A DNA stretch of 64,000 nucleotides, taken from the NCBI RefSeq assembly GCF_030646165.1, contig NZ_JAUTDO010000006.1, positions 372,001 to 436,000 of the forward strand, read 5' to 3'. Positions 27,891 to 36,582 of this stretch are shown piece by piece. Numbering within the stretch: the first letter of the stretch is position 1; every line of letters starts with the position of its first letter. The stretch comes from Conexibacter sp. CPCC 206217. GTDB lineage: Bacteria > Actinomycetota > Thermoleophilia > Solirubrobacterales > Solirubrobacteraceae. The translations under genes were made by a program, and so were the position numbers. The notes beneath the pieces were generated by a model that saw only the letters and a program-made list of their open reading frames with translations, was not told where the DNA came from and did not search any database.

Positions 27891-29165
27891 ATGCCAAGAG
27901 ACCGGTCACGGACGCCGGAGCCCCGCACGGCCCCGGTCACGTTGCGAGAGGTCGCGGCCGAGGCCGGGGTCCATACGGGCACCGCCTCGCGCGCGCTGAA
28001 CGACAGCACGCGCGGTTTCGTCAACGCCGCGACGGCCGAGCGCGTGATGCGCGCCGCGGCGCGGCTGGGATATCGGCCCAACTCGATCGCGCGCGGGCTG
28101 AAGACGAACCGCTCCTACATCGTCGGCGTCGTCGTCCCGGATCTGCGCAATCCGCTCTTCCCGCCGATCGCGCGCGGGATCGAGGAGCGGCTGGAGCCGG
28201 GCGGCTACACGGCGCTGCTGGCGAACACCGACAACGATCCCGAGCACGAGCGCACCAGCTTCGAGGCGCTGCAGGCGCGCCAGGTCGACGGCTACATCAC
28301 CGCGACCGCGCGGCGTGACCATCCGCTGCTGCGCGAGATCGCGCGCGGCTGGCCGCTGGTGCTCGTCAACCGCGTCGTCGACGGTCACGACATCTCCGCC
28401 GTCGTCGCCGACGATCGCGACGGGATGCGCCAGGCGGTCGAGCACCTGCGCGAGCTCGGCCACACGCGGATCGCCCACGTCGGCGGTTCGGCCGAGATCT
28501 CGACCGGCACCGAGCGGCTCGGCGGCTACGAGGACGCGATGGCGGCGGCCGGTCTCCCGGTCGACCCGGCGCTGGTCGCGATCGGCGGGATGTACGCGGA
28601 AGCGGAGGGCGCGCGGATGACCCGCCAGTTGCTCGGCGCGGGCGTCCGGTTCACCGCGATCGCGGCCGGCAACGACCTGATCGCGCTCGGCGCGATCGAC
28701 GCGCTGCGCGAGGCCGGCCTGCGCGTGCCGGAGGACGTCTCGGTCGTCGGCTTCAACGACATGGCCTGGAGCGAGCGCTTCTCGCCGCCGCTGACGACGG
28801 TCCGCGTCCCGCATCACGAGCTGGGCATGGAGGCGGGCTCGCTGCTGCTGGAGCGGCTCGCGAACCCGTCGGCGCCGAGCCGCGAGATCGTGCTGCCGGT
28901 GAGACTGATCGTGCGCGGCTCGACGGCGCCGGTGCCCGTTGCGAGAGTGAGCGGCGCGCGAGCGAGCGCCGCGAGAGCGGCCAGACGATCCACCGCGAGA
29001 GCGGCCAGACGCGCGAGAGCGGCCAGATCGACGCCGGCCGCGAATGGCGCCAGCGCCGCGAGAGCGGCCGCACCGACTGGCGCGAGATCCGCGCGCGCCG
29101 CCGCCAGACCCGTCAGACGCACCTCCGGCTCCAGACGCCGGAACCCCGCGGCCGGCACGCCTTGA
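27891..29165 (+). CDS. LacI-family regulator 1 with Ala/Arg-rich tail
   Basis: 424 aa. The DNA-binding head is VTLREVAAEAGVHTGTASRALN with hinge GLKTNRSYIVGVVVPDLRNPLF. The effector domain is normal to about residue 345 (VVGFNDMAWSERFSPPLTTVRVP, LPVRLIVRGST). The last 80 residues are almost entirely Ala, Arg and Ser, and are encoded by short repeats; such a tail is unusual for LacI proteins. It lies directly upstream of genes carrying TGCAAACGATTGC-type operators and is a likely master regulator of them, perhaps together with the second LacI at 55.3 kb. Confidence 0.88.
   Translation: MPRDRSRTPEPRTAPVTLREVAAEAGVHTGTASRALNDSTRGFVNAATAERVMRAAARLGYRPNSIARGLKTNRSYIVGVVVPDLRNPLFPPIARGIEERLEPGGYTALLANTDNDPEHERTSFEALQARQVDGYITATARRDHPLLREIARGWPLVLVNRVVDGHDISAVVADDRDGMRQAVEHLRELGHTRIAHVGGSAEISTGTERLGGYEDAMAAAGLPVDPALVAIGGMYAEAEGARMTRQLLGAGVRFTAIAAGNDLIALGAIDALREAGLRVPEDVSVVGFNDMAWSERFSPPLTTVRVPHHELGMEAGSLLLERLANPSAPSREIVLPVRLIVRGSTAPVPVARVSGARASAARAARRSTARAARRARAARSTPAANGASAARAAAPTGARSARAAARPVRRTSGSRRRNPAAGTP
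28971..29069 (+). repeat. in-frame direct repeats in LacI tail
   Basis: GCGAGAGCGGCCAGA occurs at 28971, 28995 and 29013, with a shortened copy at 29058. All spacings (24, 18 and 45) are multiples of three, so each copy encodes an ARAAR-like unit of the tail. This points to slippage or duplication under frame selection. Confidence 0.75.
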
Positions 29166-29191
29166 CATCTGCTCGCCCCTGCGGCTAGCCT
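29162..29191 (+). promoter_or_regulatory. promoter of the EamA/hydrolase/molybdo-enzyme operon
   Basis: TTGACA (29162-29167), 18-base spacer, TAGCCT (29186-29191). It overlaps the stop codon of LacI gene 1 and lies just upstream of two LacI-type operators. Confidence 0.7.
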
Positions 29192-29205
29192 TGGCCGCAC
29201 GCGAC

Positions 29206-29242
29206 CGCAATCGTTTGCACGATCGTCCCTGCAAACGATTGT
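29206..29242 (+). promoter_or_regulatory. tandem LacI-type operators
   Basis: GCAATCGTTTGC (29207-29218) and GCAAACGATTGT (29231-29242), with centres 24 bases apart. They are near-palindromes of the LacI/GalR type with a central CG, and lie where RNA polymerase would clear the promoter, so repression is expected. Confidence 0.75.
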
Positions 29243-29276
29243 CACCGAGACCGAGACCGAGCCCGAGGGAGAGTGC

Positions 29277-29324
29277 ATGCGAGGACCAGACGTGCTGCAG
29301 CGCCTCTGCGTGGCGCGGGGATGA
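29277..29324 (+). CDS. 15-codon leader ORF
   Basis: MRGPDVLQRLCVARG, started by the ATG at 29277 behind GAGGGAGAG and stopped by a TGA that overlaps the ATG of the EamA gene (ATGA). The arrangement suggests translational coupling of the transporter, whose own start lacks a good ribosome site. Alternatively the GTG at 29273 could extend the EamA protein by 16 residues. Confidence 0.4.
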   Translation: MRGPDVLQRLCVARG

Positions 29325-30199
29325 GCGGAGCCGTCCTGGCCGCCGCCTCGGGAGTGGGATTCGGCGTCTTTCAGAGCATCAACGTGCGCGCGCTGCGCGA
29401 AGGCGAGGATCCCTACGCGTCCACCTTCGTGCAGGTCGTCGTCGCCGCGCTGCTGCTGGCCGTGATCGCGCTCGCAACCGGCGACGTGGCCGGCGTCTTC
29501 GACGCGCCGCTGTGGGCGCTGGGCTACTTCACGCTGTCGGGGATCCTGCACTTCCTCGCCGGCTGGTCGCTGCTGAACCTCAGCCAGCAGCGGATCGGCG
29601 CGGCGCGCACGAGCCCGCTGCTGACGACCGCACCGGTCTTCGGCGCGTTCGTCGCGTTCGTGACGATCGGCCAGCTGCCGAGCGGGATCGCGCTCGTCGC
29701 GATGGGGCTGATGTGCGCCGGCGCCTACGTCGTCGCCTCGCGCGGCGGGATCGCGACGGTCGCGCCCGCCGACGCCGTCGCGGGACTCGGCTGCGCGCTG
29801 ATGTGGTCGATCAGCCCGATCTTCATCGCGCGCGGCCTGGAGGGCTACGACTCGCCGCTCGCCGGCCTCGTCGTCGGCCTCGCGATCACGGTGCTGGCGT
29901 ACGCGGCGCTGTACGCGATCTGGAGAGGACGGTCGCAGGCCCGCCGCACGATCGTCTCCTCGATCACGAACCTGAAGCTGCTGGCCGGCGCGCTCGTCGG
30001 CCTGTCGACATGGTGGCGATGGGCGGCGCTCGACGATGCGACCGTCGGCGCCGTGCTCGCGCTCAACCTGCTGTCCGTCCCGATCGTGCTGCTGCTCGCG
30101 CCGATCCTCGCCGGCCGCGCGAAGGAGCGCGTCACGGCAGGGTTGTGGGCGGGTGCCGGCCTGGTCGTGGCGGGAGCACTCCTCCTGGTGACCACATGA
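29321..30199 (+). CDS. EamA/DMT-family transporter
   Basis: 292 aa with ten hydrophobic helices in two EamA repeats (GVGFGVFQSINVRAL first helix; second repeat from AGLGCALMWSISPIFIARG). Members export or import metabolites such as amino acids or sugars. The ATG at 29321 is preferred because the upstream GTG adds a non-hydrophobic Arg-rich segment. It overlaps the following hydrolase gene (ATGA). It is first in a LacI-box operon, so it probably moves the pathway substrate or a product. Confidence 0.82.
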   Translation: MSGAVLAAASGVGFGVFQSINVRALREGEDPYASTFVQVVVAALLLAVIALATGDVAGVFDAPLWALGYFTLSGILHFLAGWSLLNLSQQRIGAARTSPLLTTAPVFGAFVAFVTIGQLPSGIALVAMGLMCAGAYVVASRGGIATVAPADAVAGLGCALMWSISPIFIARGLEGYDSPLAGLVVGLAITVLAYAALYAIWRGRSQARRTIVSSITNLKLLAGALVGLSTWWRWAALDDATVGAVLALNLLSVPIVLLLAPILAGRAKERVTAGLWAGAGLVVAGALLLVTT

Positions 30200-31203
30200 C
30201 ACGCACGATCGACACCCACGCCCACGTGATCGTCCCCGGCCTGGTGCGCGACGCGGCGCCGCAGGAGACGTGGCGGCCGCACGTCTACCGCGAGCCCGAC
30301 CGCTTCGACCAGACCGTCGAGATGGGCGGGCGCGAGATCCGCTCGTCCGTGCGCGAGTGGGTCGCGGTCGACCGCATCCTCGCCGACCAGGACCGTGCCG
30401 GCACCGACGTGGTGACGCTGTCGCCGCTCGTCTCGCTGCTGTACGGCGACGCCGACGCGGCCGACGCGCTGGCGCGCTGCCGGATCCAGAACGACGGGAT
30501 CGAGGCGATGGTCACCGCCCACCCCGACCGCATCGCCGGCCTCGGCGCGGTGCCGCTGCAGGACCCCGCGCTGGCCGCCGCGGAGCTGCGCGAACTGATG
30601 GGCCGCGGCGTGCTGCGCGGCGTCGAGATCGCCGCCAGCGTGCGCGGGACCTACCTCGGCGACGACTGCTTCGAGCCGTTCTGGGCGGCGGCCGAGGAGA
30701 CCGGCGCGCTCGTCTTCATCCACCCGACGACGCGCGGCTTCGACGACCCCGTCTTCACCGAGCACTACCTCTGGAACGCCGTCGGCAACCCGCTGGAGAC
30801 GACGATCACCGCCGCCCATCTGGTCCTGACCGGCACGATCGAGCGCCACCCGGGGCTGCGGATCCTGCTCGCCCACGGCGGCGGCACGATCCTCGCGCTG
30901 CGCGGCCGGCTGCGCCACGCGCACAGCTTCCAGCCGCAGGCGCGCTCACGCCTTCGCGAGGACCCGGAGGCCTCGCTGCGCCGCTTCTACTACGACAGCG
31001 TCGTGCACGACGCGGGCCTGCTGAGAGCGCTCGTCGAGACGGTCGGCGCCGACCGCGTGATGCTCGGCTCCGACCACCCGTTCGACATGGGCGACCTGCG
31101 CCCCGCTGACACGGTCCGCGCGGCGGGCCTCGACCCGCGCGACGAAGCGCTCGTGCTGGAGGGCAACGCCGCGGCGCTGCTCGGATTGGAGCTGACCGCA
31201 TGA
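30196..31203 (+). CDS. metal-dependent hydrolase/decarboxylase, ACMSD-like amidohydrolase
   Basis: 335 aa amidohydrolase_2 protein. The N-terminal metal motif is IDTHAHVIVPG. Middle histidines lie in FIHPTTRG and LAHGGGTI, and the C-terminal Asp is in MLGSDHPFDMGD. The layout is that of aminocarboxymuconate-semialdehyde decarboxylase and related ring-cleavage-product decarboxylases or hydrolases. ATGA overlaps join it to the transporter before and the FAD oxidoreductase after. The substrate is unknown; a cleaved aromatic or heterocyclic acid is plausible. Confidence 0.8.
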   Translation: MTRTIDTHAHVIVPGLVRDAAPQETWRPHVYREPDRFDQTVEMGGREIRSSVREWVAVDRILADQDRAGTDVVTLSPLVSLLYGDADAADALARCRIQNDGIEAMVTAHPDRIAGLGAVPLQDPALAAAELRELMGRGVLRGVEIAASVRGTYLGDDCFEPFWAAAEETGALVFIHPTTRGFDDPVFTEHYLWNAVGNPLETTITAAHLVLTGTIERHPGLRILLAHGGGTILALRGRLRHAHSFQPQARSRLREDPEASLRRFYYDSVVHDAGLLRALVETVGADRVMLGSDHPFDMGDLRPADTVRAAGLDPRDEALVLEGNAAALLGLELTA

Positions 31204-32789
31204 GCACGACCACCACCGACGTCGTCGTCGCGGGCGCCGGCCACAACAGCCTCATCACCGCCGCCTACCTGGCGGCGTCCGGGCGCGAGGTGGTCGTGCT
31301 GGACTCGCGGGCGATCCCCGGCGGCGGCGCGGCCAGCGAGGAGCTGATGGCGCCGGGCTTCCTGCTCGACTCGTGCTCCACGGGCCACACGCTGATCCAG
31401 AGCAACCCCCTGCTGGTCGACGACGAGCTCGGCTTGAGATCGCGCTACGGGCTGGAGTACCTGACGCCGGACCCGTTCGCCCACGTCGCGTTCCCCGACG
31501 GGCAGCAGCTGACGGCGTGGATGGATGTCGAGCGCACGTGCGCGGAGATCGCCCGCTACTCGGCCGCCGATGCCGCGACCTACCGTCGTATGCTGGGCGA
31601 ATGGGACGAAGTCAAGGACATCTTCGGCGCCGCCAGTTGGACCCCGGTCGGCTTCGGTCCCTCGCTGGAGCAGCGCCTGCGCGAGCATCCGCGCGGCTCG
31701 ATCTGGCTCAAGCGCCGGGTGATGTCGGCGTGGGACGTGATCAAGCGCGAGTACGAGAGCAGACACGTGCAGTCGTTCATGCTCTGGCAGGCGTACCAGA
31801 CGCTCGTGCCGATCGACGCACCCGGCACCGGCCCGCTCGCCTACTCGATCGTCGCCGGGCGCCAGGCGCGCAGTTGGTCGATCCCCCGCGGCGGCTCCGG
31901 CCAGCTGACTGACGCGCTCGTGCGCAGCATCGAGGACAACGGCGGCAACGTCCTGTGCGGGCGTCGCGTCGCGCGGCTCGTGCTCGAGGACGGCCGCTGC
32001 GCCGGCGTCGAGACCGAGGCCGGCGACCGCTACCTGGCGCGCCAGGCGGTCGTCTCGACGATCCACCTCAAGCACCTCGTCGAGATGGCTCCGGCCGACG
32101 CGTGGCCGGAGGAGTTCCGCTACGGCGTCGAGACGTTCGACGTCGGCGTCTCGTGCATGGCGGTGCAGCTGGCGACCAATGCGCCGCCGGTCTTTCGCGG
32201 GTTCGACGGACCGCGCACGGCTGTGTCCGCCGGCCTCGCCGGCTGGCCGCAGCAGCTGATCGACGACTCGCGCACGCTGCGCGACGGCGGCTTCGTCGAG
32301 GACCCCGCGTGGGTGCTGGTCGCGACGCCGACGCTGATCGATCCCTCGCGCGCGCCCGAGGGCCACCACACGGTGAAGTTCCTCGCGGCGCAGTCGTACG
32401 GCTTCGAGGAGCGCAAGGAGGCGATCGCGGACCGCCTGCTGGATCGGCTCGAGGCAGTCACCGACGGCTTCGGCGGCGACGCGGTCCTGGAGCGGCTCGT
32501 GAAGGCGCCGGAGGACATCGAGCGCGCCAACGAGCACATGATCCGCGGCACCTTCCACGGCGGCGACCGCAGCATCGCGCAGAGCGGCGGCCTGCGCCCG
32601 ATGCCCGGCTGGGCGCAGCACCGGATGCCGCTGCCCGGCCTCTACCAGACCGGCGGCAACACCCACCCGGGCGGCTCGATCACCGGCGGCCCCGGCCGCA
32701 ACGCCGCGACCGTCCTGCTGCAGGACCTCGGCACGTCGATCGAGGAGGTGGTGGCCGATGGGCGTCGCGCGCGTGCGGGAGGCAGTTGA
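31200..32789 (+). CDS. CrtI-like FAD-dependent oxidoreductase
   Basis: 529 aa. The Rossmann FAD motif is DVVVAGAGHNSLITAAYLAASGREVVVLDS. A second phytoene-desaturase-type region (IPRGGSGQLTDALVRSIEDNGGNVLCGRRV) and the C-terminal FAD contact (GLYQTGGNTHPGGSITGGPGRNAA) are present. Actinobacterial members outside carotenoid clusters oxidise varied substrates. There are no other carotenoid genes here, so pigment synthesis is unlikely and a catabolic oxidation is more probable. It starts inside the hydrolase stop (ATGA) and overlaps the molybdoenzyme gene by 32 bases. Confidence 0.8.
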   Translation: MSTTTTDVVVAGAGHNSLITAAYLAASGREVVVLDSRAIPGGGAASEELMAPGFLLDSCSTGHTLIQSNPLLVDDELGLRSRYGLEYLTPDPFAHVAFPDGQQLTAWMDVERTCAEIARYSAADAATYRRMLGEWDEVKDIFGAASWTPVGFGPSLEQRLREHPRGSIWLKRRVMSAWDVIKREYESRHVQSFMLWQAYQTLVPIDAPGTGPLAYSIVAGRQARSWSIPRGGSGQLTDALVRSIEDNGGNVLCGRRVARLVLEDGRCAGVETEAGDRYLARQAVVSTIHLKHLVEMAPADAWPEEFRYGVETFDVGVSCMAVQLATNAPPVFRGFDGPRTAVSAGLAGWPQQLIDDSRTLRDGGFVEDPAWVLVATPTLIDPSRAPEGHHTVKFLAAQSYGFEERKEAIADRLLDRLEAVTDGFGGDAVLERLVKAPEDIERANEHMIRGTFHGGDRSIAQSGGLRPMPGWAQHRMPLPGLYQTGGNTHPGGSITGGPGRNAATVLLQDLGTSIEEVVADGRRARAGGS

Positions 32790-35025
32790 GGACCACCACC
32801 ACGTCGACCCCGACGCCAAGCCCGGCGTCGGCGTCGCGATGCGGCGGCGCGAGGACGCGCGGATCCTGCGCGGGCAGGGCCGCTACGTCGATGACATCGA
32901 GCGGCCAGGTCAGCTGCACGCGGCGTTCGTGCGCAGCTCCTACGCGCGTGCGCGGATCGTCTCGATCGCGGCGCCCGAGGAGGCCGACGGCGTCGTCGCG
33001 ATCCTGACCGCGGAGGACCTCGGCGCGCGCGTGCGGCCGAGCAACGTGGGCAGAGCGCCCGGCGTGACGATCCCCGACGGCGTCGGCCATCCCGTGCTGG
33101 CCCCCGGCGAGGTTCGCTACGTCGGGCAGCCGCTCGCGCTCGTCGTCGCAGCCACGCGCGCGCTCGCCGAGGACGCGGCGGAGCGGGTCGCGGTCGAGTA
33201 CGAACCGCTCGATCCGGTCGTGGACGCGCGCACCGCGCCCGAGATGCTGCTGCGGATCTCGAAGTCCGGCGGCGACGTGGACGGCGTCTTCGCCGCCGCC
33301 GAGCACGTCGTCGAGGGCAGCTACAAGCTGCCGCGGACGATCGCCGCGCCGATGGAGACGCGCGGCGGGATCGCCGAGTACGACGCGGGCGACGACCAGC
33401 TGACGGTGTGGGTCTCCGCGCAGGACCCGCACCGCCCGCGCGGCCAGCTGTCGCACATCCTCGGCCGCCCCGACGACACGATCCGCGTGATCGTGCCGGA
33501 CGTCGGCGGCGCGTTCGGCAGCAAGGGCGCGGTGCCGGCCGAGGTCGCCGCGATCTGCGTCGCCGCGATGCAGCTGGGGCGCCCGGTCAAGTGGGTCGAG
33601 GACCGGCTCGAGAACTTCCAGGCCGCCTACCAGGGGCGCGGGATGGAGGCGGACGTCGCGCTGGCGTTCGACGCCGACGCGCGCCTGCTCGCGATCCGCA
33701 CGTCGATCTTCGCCGACGTGGGCGCCTACCTCTACACGAACTCGCCGACGCCGGGGCAGACGGCGGCGCTGCTGATGTGCGGCGTCTACGACGTCTCGAC
33801 CGCGTCGGTCGAGCTGTACGGCGCCCGCACCGACAAGACGCCGACCGGGCCGCTGCGCGGCGCCGGGCGCCCGGAGGCGGCGTACTTCCTGGAGGCGGCG
33901 ATGGACGCCGCGGCGCTGCGGCTCGGGATCGACCGCGTCGAGCTGCGGCGGCGCAACCTCGTGAGCAGCTTCCCGCACAAGACACCGCTGGGATTCACGT
34001 ACGACTCCGGCGACTACGACAGGCTGCTCGACGTCGCTCTGGACCTGCTCGACGATGCGCCTGCGGGCGACGATCGGTACGTCGTCGGACAGGCGGTCGC
34101 GATGTACGTCGAGCGCGCCGGCGGGCAGTGGGAGAGTGCCGACGTGTCGGTCGAGCCGAGCGGGCGCGTGGTCGTGCGCAGCGGCTCCTCGCCGCACGGC
34201 CAGGGCCACGAGACGACCTTCGCGCAGATCGTCGCCGAGCGTCTCGGGATCGCGATGGACGACGTCGTCCTGCGCTTCGGCGACAGCGCCGTCGTCCCGC
34301 GCGGCGTCGGGACGTTCGCGAGCCGCTCCGCCGCGATGGGCGGCTCCGCGATCGTGAAGGCGCTGGAACGGATCGTCGCGCAGGCGCGGCCGTTGGCGGC
34401 ATTGTTGTCGGACGCCGATCTGGACGATGTGGTGTGGGAGACGGGGCGGTTCGTCGTGGGCGACCGCACCGTCACGCTCCGCGAGGTCGCGAGACTCGCC
34501 TACACGCCGACGAGGCTCCCGCCCGGCACCGACGTCGGCCTGCACGCGTCCGCGCGCTTCCATTCGCCGCAGGTGTTCGGCTCCGGCGCGTACGGGGCGA
34601 CCGTGCGGATCGACCGCGAGACCGGGATCCTGGAGATCGTCCAGCTCGTCGGCGTCGACGACGGCGGCGTCGTGATCAACCCGCTGCTCGCGCACGGGCA
34701 GGTGATCGGCGGGATCGCGCATGCGATCGGCGGCCTGCTGGTCGAAGAGGCCGTCCACGACGAGGCCGGCCAGTTGCGGACCGCTTCGTTCGCCGACTAC
34801 AGCCTGCCGACGGCGGCCGAGATGCCGCGCGTGTCGATCGGGGTGGTCGAGACGCCCTCGCCGCACAACCCGCTCGGCGCGAAGGGCCTCGGCGAGGGCG
34901 GCACGATCGGGACGCTTCCGGCCGTCGCCAACGCCGTCGCCGACGCGCTCGGCGGCCGCCACGTCGACCCGCCTTACACCGCAGACAAGTTGTGGCTTGC
35001 ACTTCAGGAGATGGCGCAGAGATGA
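32758..35025 (+). CDS. molybdenum hydroxylase large subunit (CoxL/XdhB type)
   Basis: 755 aa. The N-terminal domain begins RREDARILRGQGRYVDDI, and the molybdopterin domains include GGAFGSKG, GPLRGAGRPEAAYF, SSPHGQGHETTFAQI and the C-terminal GAKGLGEGGTIG with the base Glu. PLRGAGR resembles the form-II/xanthine-dehydrogenase type rather than the CO-dehydrogenase active-site loop with its catalytic Cys. Such enzymes hydroxylate N-heteroaromatic rings, aldehydes or purines with water. It is followed by CoxG, FAD and iron-sulfur genes, giving a complete enzyme. Confidence 0.88.
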   Translation: MGVARVREAVEDHHHVDPDAKPGVGVAMRRREDARILRGQGRYVDDIERPGQLHAAFVRSSYARARIVSIAAPEEADGVVAILTAEDLGARVRPSNVGRAPGVTIPDGVGHPVLAPGEVRYVGQPLALVVAATRALAEDAAERVAVEYEPLDPVVDARTAPEMLLRISKSGGDVDGVFAAAEHVVEGSYKLPRTIAAPMETRGGIAEYDAGDDQLTVWVSAQDPHRPRGQLSHILGRPDDTIRVIVPDVGGAFGSKGAVPAEVAAICVAAMQLGRPVKWVEDRLENFQAAYQGRGMEADVALAFDADARLLAIRTSIFADVGAYLYTNSPTPGQTAALLMCGVYDVSTASVELYGARTDKTPTGPLRGAGRPEAAYFLEAAMDAAALRLGIDRVELRRRNLVSSFPHKTPLGFTYDSGDYDRLLDVALDLLDDAPAGDDRYVVGQAVAMYVERAGGQWESADVSVEPSGRVVVRSGSSPHGQGHETTFAQIVAERLGIAMDDVVLRFGDSAVVPRGVGTFASRSAAMGGSAIVKALERIVAQARPLAALLSDADLDDVVWETGRFVVGDRTVTLREVARLAYTPTRLPPGTDVGLHASARFHSPQVFGSGAYGATVRIDRETGILEIVQLVGVDDGGVVINPLLAHGQVIGGIAHAIGGLLVEEAVHDEAGQLRTASFADYSLPTAAEMPRVSIGVVETPSPHNPLGAKGLGEGGTIGTLPAVANAVADALGGRHVDPPYTADKLWLALQEMAQR

Positions 35026-35744
35026 AGATCACGAACGAGTTCGACGTCAGCGTCCCGCTCGCGCAGACGTGGACGACGATGCTCGACGTCCCGCGCGTGG
35101 CGCGCGCGCTGCCGGGCGCGAAGATCGATCCGGAGAGCGACGGCGGCGTCTACCGCGGCACGATGAAGATCAAGCTCGGCCCCGTCACGACGGAGTACGC
35201 CGGCACCGCCAGAATCGAGGACGTCGACGACGACGACCACATCGCCCGCTTCCGCGTCGAGGGCCGCGAGGCGAAGGGCCAGGGAGCCGCGGCCGCGGCG
35301 ATCTCCCTGCGTCTGAGCGATGCCGGCGGCGCGACCCACGTCGTGGTCGTGACCGACATGCAGGTGACCGGCCGCCAGGCTCAGTTCGGCCGCGGCCTGA
35401 TGGAAGAGGTGGCAGGAGCGATCCTGGCCGACTTCGCGGTGCGGTTGGAGCGGGAGCTGCGGGGCGGGGGAGGCGAACCCAACCTGAACGGTGCAGGTGC
35501 TCCGTCACCCCGCTTCGACGACGCCGACGAGGCGCTCGACGTCAGCTCCGCGGTTCGCGGTCCGCTTCTCCAACGAGCGGCTTTGATCGGCGGCGGAACC
35601 CTCGTCGGGATCGTCTTGGGAGTGATCATCGGAGCACTCCTCCGACGCAGACCCACTCCGACTCCGCCCCCGTGGGGGCCGTACCCCGGCTGGCCGCCGT
35701 ACCTGCCGCCCGGCGGGCCGCCGCAGGGAGCGGGGCCGGCGTGA
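35022..35744 (+). CDS. coxG: CoxG-family SRPBCC protein with membrane anchor
   Basis: 240 aa. The SRPBCC/CoxG domain (1-150) starts MKITNEFDVSVPLAQTWTTMLDVPRVARALPGA and has the family stretch GAAAAAISLRL. A C-terminal helix (RAALIGGGTLVGIVLGVIIGALL) and a Pro-rich tail follow. CoxG proteins help dock molybdenum hydroxylases to the membrane, or quinones to them. It overlaps both neighbours (ATGA before, GTGA after), so it is made with the enzyme subunits. A membrane-held electron route is inferred. Confidence 0.83.
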   Translation: MKITNEFDVSVPLAQTWTTMLDVPRVARALPGAKIDPESDGGVYRGTMKIKLGPVTTEYAGTARIEDVDDDDHIARFRVEGREAKGQGAAAAAISLRLSDAGGATHVVVVTDMQVTGRQAQFGRGLMEEVAGAILADFAVRLERELRGGGGEPNLNGAGAPSPRFDDADEALDVSSAVRGPLLQRAALIGGGTLVGIVLGVIIGALLRRRPTPTPPPWGPYPGWPPYLPPGGPPQGAGPA

Positions 35745-36541
35745 AGCCCGCCGCGTTCGACTACGCGGCACCGCGCACGCTCGACGAGGCGCTGGCGCTG
35801 CTCGACGGCGACGACGACGCGAAGGCGATCGCGGGCGGGCAGAGCCTCGTGCCGGTGATGAACTTCCGTCTCGCGACCCCCGCGCGGCTGGTCGACCTCA
35901 ACGGCATCGCGGAATTGACGTACCTGCGCCGCCGCGACGGCGCGCTGCGGATCGGTGCGCTGACGCGGCACGCGACGCTGGAGCACTCCGAGCTGGTCGC
36001 GCGCGCCGCGCCGCTGCTGCGCCAGGCGGTCAAGCACGTCGGCCACCCGGCGATCCGCACGCGCGGCACGATCGGCGGGTCCTGCTCGCACGCCGACCCG
36101 ACCGCCGAGCTGCCGGTCGCGCTGACCGCGCTCGACGCCCGCTTCCACCTGCGCTCCCGCACGGGCGAGCGCGTCCTCGAAGCGAGCGACTTCTTCGTCT
36201 CGCAGCTGACGACGGCGCTGGAGGAGGGCGAGCTGGTGGTCGAGATCGAGATCCCGCCGCTCCCGCCCGGCGCCCGCACCGCCTTCGAGGAGTACGCCCG
36301 CACCCACGGTGACTGGGCGATCTGCGGAGCGGCGGTCGTGGTGGCGCCGGAGCACGCCGCCATCGCCCTGCTCGGCGCCGGCCCGACCCCGCGCCGCGCC
36401 TCCGCGGCAGAGGCCGCGCTGCTCGCCGGCGCCTCCGCCGCCGAGGCTGCCGCGCTCGCCGGCGCGTTGCTGGCCGACCCGTGGAAGCGATCGCTGACGA
36501 CGTCGCTCGTACGCGACGCGCTGCAGGAGGCCGGAGCATGA
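35741..36541 (+). CDS. molybdenum hydroxylase FAD subunit (CoxM type)
   Basis: 266 aa. The FAD-binding motif is AIAGGQSLVPVMNFRLATPARLVDLN, and the second is GTIGGSCSHADPTAELPVAL. It carries electrons from the iron-sulfur subunit to the acceptor. Its size is slightly below the usual 280-290 aa. The start is the GTG at 35741 overlapping the coxG stop. It ends at ATGA, which starts a 14-codon ORF leading into the iron-sulfur subunit gene. Confidence 0.87.
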   Translation: MKPAAFDYAAPRTLDEALALLDGDDDAKAIAGGQSLVPVMNFRLATPARLVDLNGIAELTYLRRRDGALRIGALTRHATLEHSELVARAAPLLRQAVKHVGHPAIRTRGTIGGSCSHADPTAELPVALTALDARFHLRSRTGERVLEASDFFVSQLTTALEEGELVVEIEIPPLPPGARTAFEEYARTHGDWAICGAAVVVAPEHAAIALLGAGPTPRRASAAEAALLAGASAAEAAALAGALLADPWKRSLTTSLVRDALQEAGA

Positions 36542-36582
36542 TCGCCTCCCCCGTCGCCGCTCACCAGGAGGCTCAGGCATGA
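36538..36582 (+). CDS. 14-codon bridging ORF
   Basis: MIASPVAAHQEAQA. Its ATG overlaps the FAD-subunit stop and its TGA overlaps the ATG of the iron-sulfur subunit. The CAGGAGG ribosome site of the next gene lies inside it. It may only keep ribosomes engaged between two cistrons. Confidence 0.3.
   Translation: MIASPVAAHQEAQA

Noticed and set aside
31200-32789. Carotenoid desaturase (crtI)
   Set aside because: The fold matches, but no phytoene synthase or other carotenoid gene is near, and the gene is coupled to a hydrolase and a molybdo-enzyme.
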